This document shows, one piece after another, positions 41,754 through 45,580 of a stretch of 45,580 nucleotides of DNA. Source of the stretch: an uncultured Clostridia bacterium (GTDB taxonomy: Bacteria > Bacillota > Clostridia > UMGS1810). The translations under genes and the position numbers were made by a program. The stretch covers positions 1 to 45,580 of the forward strand of contig CAKSJG010000023.1 in the NCBI GenBank assembly GCA_934463165.1, read 5' to 3'. Under the pieces are notes generated by a model. That model searched no databases and was not told where the DNA came from. It worked only from the letters and a program-made list of their open reading frames with translations. Position 1 is the first letter of the stretch. Every line of letters starts with the position of its first letter.

Positions 41754-42518
41754 ATGGCATTAATCAGTTGTCCGAATTGTAAAAATCCCGTAAGCGACAA
41801 GGCAGCGGTTTGCCCGAATTGCGGTTATGCCGGTATGGGGCAAAGCGCAGATGTACAGAACAAAATTAAGTGTGAGGACTGCGGCAATGAATTTGAAAAT
41901 AATCTTGCGTCATGCCCTGTGTGCGGTTGCCCGGCATCAATTTCGGGAGTGAAAGAAAACAAGAAAAAACGTAAAATTATGGTTATTTCGGTTATAGCTA
42001 TTGTGTTGCTTGTTGTATACGCTATTGGGGTCAATTTTGTAAAACAGGCTGCACTTGCTGAGTATAGCGCCAACATGACCAAGGCGGCGCAGACAATGAT
42101 TGACGGTGCCGCAAAGGCTGAAGATGTCGGCAATCTTGTCAAAAGTGTTTGGAGCAATGCCATTTATGAAAAAAGAGATGACAAAACCGATAAATATACA
42201 ATGCAGAACGGAAAATTTGTTGGTGATTTTAATAATGCGCTGGAAAATTTGTTTGCAGATGACGAGCTAAACAAAAGCATTTCTGAAATTCGTGATAATC
42301 AAAATAATGTTGCGAATTTAATGAAGGCTTTAAAAAATCCGCCGAAAAAATATGAAGAAGCATATTCTGTACTTAAAACATTTTATGACAATTACGTAAA
42401 ACTGACAAATTCGGCGGTAAATCCGACAGGGAGTCTTAAAACCTTCTCCGAAGAGTTTAACCAATATGATACGGATACAGTAAATGCATTTGAAAATATG
42501 AAGTTGTATTTAGAATGA
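41754..42518 (+). CDS. double zinc-ribbon membrane protein
   Basis: The 254-aa product has two N-terminal zinc ribbons (SCPNCKNPV ... VCPNCGYAG, and IKCEDCGNEF ... SCPVCGCPA), a Lys-rich junction and one membrane segment (IMVISVIAIVLLVVYAIGVNF, about residues 74-94), followed by a helical domain that would be outside the membrane. ATG at 41754 follows GGGGGAG. Coupling with the nucleotidyltransferase-like gene hints at a sensor/effector pair. A hairpin follows the gene. Confidence 0.75.
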   Translation: MALISCPNCKNPVSDKAAVCPNCGYAGMGQSADVQNKIKCEDCGNEFENNLASCPVCGCPASISGVKENKKKRKIMVISVIAIVLLVVYAIGVNFVKQAALAEYSANMTKAAQTMIDGAAKAEDVGNLVKSVWSNAIYEKRDDKTDKYTMQNGKFVGDFNNALENLFADDELNKSISEIRDNQNNVANLMKALKNPPKKYEEAYSVLKTFYDNYVKLTNSAVNPTGSLKTFSEEFNQYDTDTVNAFENMKLYLE

Positions 42519-42526
42519 ACTTATAA

Positions 42527-42560
42527 GTAACCCCCAAGGATAATACTCTTTGGGGGTTAC
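42527..42560 (+). terminator. hairpin after the zinc-ribbon gene
   Basis: GTAACCCCCAAG pairs with CTTTGGGGGTTAC (42527-42560). There is no T run, so termination efficiency is uncertain. Confidence 0.5.
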
Positions 42561-42578
42561 ACCACTTCTATAAAAAAG

Positions 42579-42621
42579 TTGTTGTATTTTACTTAAAATT
42601 ATGATACAATAATTACAACAA
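42579..42621 (+). promoter_or_regulatory. toxin-antitoxin promoter with flanking operator half-sites
   Basis: TTGTAT (42582-42587), 17 nt, TACAAT (42605-42610). Inverted repeats TTGTTGTA (42579-42586) and TACAACAA (42614-42621) bracket it, the layout expected for repression by the antitoxin. Confidence 0.7.
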
Positions 42622-42640
42622 ACATAAAGGAGGGCGTTTT

Positions 42641-42886
42641 ATGCCAAATATCAGGCCGGTTTCGGATTTAAGAAATTATGCAGAAGTTTTAAAGGAAATT
42701 GCATTTGACGAACCTGTTTTTCTTACGAAGAATGGAAGAGGCCGTTATGCGATTGTTGATATGGAAGAATATGAAAAAACAAAAGCTATAATCAAGCTAA
42801 TGGGCAAGCTTTCTGAAGGAGAAAAATCCGCCAAAGAAAACGGATGGCTTTCTAATGATGATGTTATGAAGGCATTGGGGGTATAG
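42641..42886 (+). CDS. Phd/YefM-type antitoxin
   Basis: The 81-aa protein has the Phd/YefM N-terminus (NIRPVSDLRNYAEVLKEIAF, then DEPVFLTKNGRGRYAIV), which binds operator DNA and neutralises the partner toxin through its C-terminal helix. AAAGGAGGG precedes the start. The toxin gene begins 2 nt after its stop codon. Confidence 0.92.
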   Translation: MPNIRPVSDLRNYAEVLKEIAFDEPVFLTKNGRGRYAIVDMEEYEKTKAIIKLMGKLSEGEKSAKENGWLSNDDVMKALGV

Positions 42887-42888
42887 CC

Positions 42889-43221
42889 ATGCCGAAAATC
42901 CGTGTTACTCCCGCTGCACTAAATGATTTAAAAGAAATCAAATCTTATATTGAAAATGATTTAGCAAATCCTATTGCGGCAAACAATGTAGTAAAAAGAA
43001 TAATAAAAGATTATAGTCTTTTAGAAACATCTCCACATATGGGACCGGTGCTTTCTGCAAAAATTCATATTGAAACCGATTTTCGCTTTATAGTGAGCGG
43101 AAATTATATAGTCTTTTATAAAGTTGATGAAACTTATGTTTCTATCTATCGCATTTTATACGGCAGAAGAGATTATCTTAAAATTATTTTTGAAGATATG
43201 ACCTTTGAAGATGAAGAATAA
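42889..43221 (+). CDS. RelE/ParE-type toxin
   Basis: The 110-aa protein shows the ParE/RelE fold: RVTPAALNDLKEIKSYIEN, PHMGPVLS, DFRFIVSGNYIVFYKVDE and RILYGRRDYLKI. ParE types poison gyrase, RelE types cut mRNA on ribosomes; the N-terminal helices and the GRRDYLKI end are shared, so I keep the call at family level. As the last gene before the right junction, it likely stabilises the element. Confidence 0.9.
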   Translation: MPKIRVTPAALNDLKEIKSYIENDLANPIAANNVVKRIIKDYSLLETSPHMGPVLSAKIHIETDFRFIVSGNYIVFYKVDETYVSIYRILYGRRDYLKIIFEDMTFEDEE

Positions 43222-43302
43222 ATTTATCTGAGTAATACTATAAAAATATCATTTGCGCATATCTCGAAAATACCCATACAGATGTAACAATAACGAAACA
43301 TC

Positions 43303-43346
43303 AAAAATCCCGAAAGCCTTATTTTAAGCGGTTTTCGGGATTTTTT
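43303..43346 (+). terminator. terminator after the toxin-antitoxin operon
   Basis: AAAAATCCCGAAA (43303-43315) pairs with TTTCGGGATTTTT and is followed by T's to 43346. The 43,347-43,426 stretch beyond it holds only an 8-bp inverted repeat AGAGATTT/AAATCTCT (43376-43383, 43395-43402). Confidence 0.85.
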
Positions 43347-43426
43347 ATTATACATTTTCTATTCGGTTGTTACAGAGAGATTTTGAATTGCGTGAAATCT
43401 CTGAAAAGCGCAATATTACGCCACTT

Positions 43427-43573
43427 CTATATAAAAAGTTTCTGTCTTGTTACAACCGTATGTACGGTAGATTTAGACACACCGAATTTTGCCGCGGCAC
43501 TTCTTACGGTGCTTTTATTGGCAATCATGTATTCGGCTGTTGCCGTAACTCTTTCGGCAATATAATCTTTCAA
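43427..43573 (-). CDS. spoIIID: spoIIID, 5' half (interrupted gene)
   Basis: TTG at 43573 follows GAGGTG (43586-43581) by 7 nt. It encodes KDYIAERVTATAEYMIAN, KSTVRSAAAKFGVSKSTVH, matching the N-terminal half of SpoIIID including the first part of its HTH. At codon 38 the reading frame crosses the attachment core and runs into the element, giving ten foreign codons (TVVTRQKLFI) and a TAG at 43429. The truncated 48-aa product lacks the rest of the DNA-binding domain. With the 3' half at 20,130-20,276 it makes a complete SpoIIID. Confidence 0.92.
   Translation of the reverse strand: MKDYIAERVTATAEYMIANKSTVRSAAAKFGVSKSTVHTVVTRQKLFI
43459..43468 (-). other. right attachment core (spoIIID 5'/element junction)
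   Basis: The core ACCGTACATA is followed inward on the minus strand by CGGT, making the near-perfect palindrome ACCGTA-CA-TACGGT across the junction; the right arm is element DNA. The left junction supplies the mirrored ACG-ACCGTA arm. The deduced circle site is thus a palindrome around CA (43461-43462), as serine recombinase sites are. Confidence 0.88.
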
Positions 43574-43659
43574 AAAAATTCACCTCGACAAATATCTTAG
43601 TTAAATATATGTCGGGGTGTTTGGTTTTAGAATAAAATTGAATATAATGTGCTTTTTAT

Positions 43660-45579
43660 TCAATGATATACGTACATAAGAGTCATTTTAACAGACAGTG
43701 GAGAAAACATATGGTTTTTATCTGTCGGCATTTGTGCGTTCAGCTTATCGGCAAATGTTAGTTCAGAAGTATCGTTTGTTTCAAAATTACCGACATTTTC
43801 ATATACTCTCACAAGCGTTGCAACAGCCTGTTCGGTGGTATATAACTCCTTTGGAGCAAATCTGTTATTGCCCACGCCCTGCATAATACCCATATTGCAG
43901 ATGACTTGAATATCATTCATTGCCCAATCGGATATTTGTCCGCTGTCGGCAAAATCAAAGTATTGCGCCGTCGCATCCCGGCCGGGGTATATTTTGTTTA
44001 TCAAACGGCAGAGAATGGCTGCGGCTTCTTCACGTGTAAGCGAATCGTTCGGAGCAAACTCCGTTTCGGATTTTCCTTTGACAATACCCAATGCATTCAG
44101 CACTTCAATATGTTCATTATCCGTATCGGTAAAAGGAGGTTTTATTATACCCACCGAGAAAGCCGATCCGGGAAAATTTTTAATATAATTGAATACAAGT
44201 TCACAAAATTCTTCACGAGAAATAAATGCTGTGTAATTATAATTTGCGTCTGTTTTGATTATATTTAGTCTTTTTGCTTCCGATATGGTTTCTTTTGCCC
44301 ACGGGGAAATATATCCCGTATATTTTGCAACGCCGTAGTTTTCACCGTCTGAAACAATAAATCTGCCGTCATCTTTATAGTTCTGCCGGTTCAGCTCGGG
44401 ACCTGCTGTCCATTCCGGATTGTCTATTATGATATTTCCGTTTGTGTCAATAAACTTGCCTGCTTCAATTTGAGCGATACCGCCGTAAAAACCGCCTGAC
44501 CAATTACTCGGATTAAACATAACTTCGCCGTTTTTGTTTATAACCTCATGTGTCCATACACCGCCGGTAAAGCTTGATGCAAAAGCAAATCCTTCCGAAA
44601 AAAGCGATACCGCTATGTATTTAAAATCGGTTATTTCTCTGCCGTTTATATCATAATATCCGTTTTGGTCTTCAGCTTTTTGAGCAGCAACAACTCCTTC
44701 GGATATGCCCCATATATTTGTGTTTTCAACAGGGATTACAACATTCCCGTCATAATCGATAAGCCCATATAAATATCCGTATTGATCGCTGTCATCACGA
44801 TTGTTTTTTTGAGATACTTTTATCAGTTTATAATCTTCATATAACGTTTGCGGTTCAATCTCGCCGAGCTGTTTTATAGTTTTTCCGTACCTGTCTAAAA
44901 GACCGAACTGAGGTTTTTGCGTTAAATTCTGCGTAACTTTATATGCGTTAATTTTTCCGTTGTTACTATCATAAAGCGGATACATTTCATCATAAATAAA
45001 ATCGGAAGCCGTTTTGCCGTCTTGGTCAATTAGGCCGTATTTGCCGTCTTTTATCGCTATTGTTATTCGGCTTTCTGTATCATAAAACGGAAATATTACG
45101 TTAAACACAGGCTCTATAGCAGTATCAAAATTATTATCAACTGCTCCCCACTTTCCGTTTTCGGTAAACAGCAGGCGATTGCCTGTAAATGTTATCCAAA
45201 AGTCTTGATTTTTATGCGGCTTGAATTTCTCGTACGTCAATGTCTTGATAAGCTCACCCGTATATGTATACACTCCGAATTCACCCTCGAAATACGAAAG
45301 CGGTCTGCCGTCCTCGTTTGAATCCGTAAGATTTACAAGAACATATTCCGATACATTTATTATCCTTTTATAGAATTTGCCGAAAACGGCTCCGTAAGGA
45401 TTTATGATATAGTATTGGTTATCCTTTCTCGCCTCTGCAACCTGTTCGTTGAAAAATGAACCTATATAATCATAGTCGTCGGAAAGCTTTTTGCCGTTCA
45501 AGTCATAAATTGCACACTTATCCTGCTTATCATAAGCGATATAGCAGTTTTGACATCGTTCAATCTTGGTATACTCCAT
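43660..45579 (-). CDS. WG-repeat and SLH-domain surface protein, cut at both ends
   Basis: The frame is open to the window edge; ATG at 45579 is probably internal, since no signal peptide follows. About 400 residues hold WG-type repeats (for example YGLIDYDGNVVIP, KYGLIDQDGKT), then three SLH modules (SPWAKETISEAKRLNII, FTDTDNEHIEVLNALGIVKG, FADSGQISDWAMNDIQVICN) that bind secondary cell-wall polymers. The C-terminus reads FADKLNAQM, NHMFSPLSVKM and stops 7 residues later. MFSPLSxKM is how a serpin domain begins, so this looks like a WG-SLH-serpin protein whose serpin part has been lost close to spoIIID. Confidence 0.75.
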   Translation of the reverse strand: MEYTKIERCQNCYIAYDKQDKCAIYDLNGKKLSDDYDYIGSFFNEQVAEARKDNQYYIINPYGAVFGKFYKRIINVSEYVLVNLTDSNEDGRPLSYFEGEFGVYTYTGELIKTLTYEKFKPHKNQDFWITFTGNRLLFTENGKWGAVDNNFDTAIEPVFNVIFPFYDTESRITIAIKDGKYGLIDQDGKTASDFIYDEMYPLYDSNNGKINAYKVTQNLTQKPQFGLLDRYGKTIKQLGEIEPQTLYEDYKLIKVSQKNNRDDSDQYGYLYGLIDYDGNVVIPVENTNIWGISEGVVAAQKAEDQNGYYDINGREITDFKYIAVSLFSEGFAFASSFTGGVWTHEVINKNGEVMFNPSNWSGGFYGGIAQIEAGKFIDTNGNIIIDNPEWTAGPELNRQNYKDDGRFIVSDGENYGVAKYTGYISPWAKETISEAKRLNIIKTDANYNYTAFISREEFCELVFNYIKNFPGSAFSVGIIKPPFTDTDNEHIEVLNALGIVKGKSETEFAPNDSLTREEAAAILCRLINKIYPGRDATAQYFDFADSGQISDWAMNDIQVICNMGIMQGVGNNRFAPKELYTTEQAVATLVRVYENVGNFETNDTSELTFADKLNAQMPTDKNHMFSPLSVKMTLMYVYH

Positions 45580-45580
45580 C

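Larger units (their letters stand above)
20267..43468. mobile_element. spoIIID-intervening integrative mobilizable element, about 23.2 kb
   Basis: The boundaries are given by identical 10-bp cores at both ends and by the two halves of spoIIID lying outside them. Contents are a large serine recombinase at the left end, a mobilization and replication-like module (21.9-25.0 kb), accessory genes (25.1-29.2 kb), a type III restriction-modification operon with extra helicase (29.2-39.9 kb), an HTH-Fic/nucleotidyltransferase pair and a toxin-antitoxin pair at the right end. No phage structural genes and no conjugation (type IV secretion) genes are seen, so it is mobilizable, not self-transmissible. 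Excision by core-core recombination would restore an 83-codon spoIIID. Confidence 0.9.

Noticed and set aside
20267..43468. The element as a prophage
   Set aside because: No capsid, tail, terminase or lysis genes are present; mobilization genes and cargo fit an integrative mobilizable element.
43587..43659. A sigma-E promoter before spoIIID (CATATATT near 43605-43612)
   Set aside because: The -10-like box is plausible but no matching -35 stands at the right distance; not strong enough to list.
1..45580. CRISPR arrays, tRNA and rRNA genes
   Set aside because: No spaced direct-repeat array, no cloverleaf or rRNA-like sequence was recognised; the element's attachment site is spoIIID and not a tRNA gene.

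Overview
The window reads like the chromosome of an anaerobic, spore-forming Clostridia member (Firmicutes, low GC, strong Shine-Dalgarno sites, frequent TTG/GTG starts). Evidence is the sporulation regulator gene spoIIID, a sigma-A type promoter set, an mreC-mreD-pbp2 rod-shape cluster, methylglyoxal synthase and an SLH-domain surface protein. I cannot name the genus from sequence alone.

Region 1 (1-20,130) is ordinary chromosome. It holds the queuosine genes queA-tgt; a lipid-anchorless membrane cyclophilin and a small membrane protein; cysK behind a consensus promoter, a palindromic operator and a cysteine-codon leader peptide; an FAD dehydrogenase; rhaM; zapA and a U32 peptidase; dut, maf, mreC, mreD, pbp2; a MinD-like ATPase with a broken P-loop; mgsA; a CapA-type lipoprotein; trpS; an intracellular subtilase; and a sugar nucleotidyltransferase.

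Region 2 (20,267-43,468) is a 23.2-kb integrated element. It is inserted inside spoIIID, in the codons for the helix-turn-helix. The 3' half of spoIIID lies at 20,130-20,276 and the 5' half at 43,427-43,573, both on the minus strand. Both junctions carry the same 10-bp core ACCGTACATA. Joining the halves across this core gives an uninterrupted 83-codon SpoIIID. A 511-aa large serine recombinase sits at the left junction, and its stop codon is part of the core. The arrangement is that of the skin element in sigK, but here the target is spoIIID, a different mother-cell regulator. This is the main discovery candidate of the window.

The element carries a mobilization module (MobC, MOBP-like relaxase with a nested MobB-like gene, RepA-like ATPase, candidate oriT). 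It also carries a long defence operon (PLD/SNF2-like helicase, DUF4391 protein, zinc-ribbon protein, type III Mod, membrane protein, type III Res), an ArsC/Spx-like protein with a flavin reductase, an XRE regulator, an HTH-Fic protein divergent from a nucleotidyltransferase-like gene and a zinc-ribbon membrane protein, and a Phd/ParE toxin-antitoxin pair beside the right junction. It looks like an integrative mobilizable element that has taken a developmental gene as its attachment site.

Region 3 (43,574-45,580) is chromosome again: the 5' end of spoIIID with its ribosome site, and a WG-repeat/SLH surface protein, cut by the window edge and ending abruptly at the start of what looks like a serpin domain.
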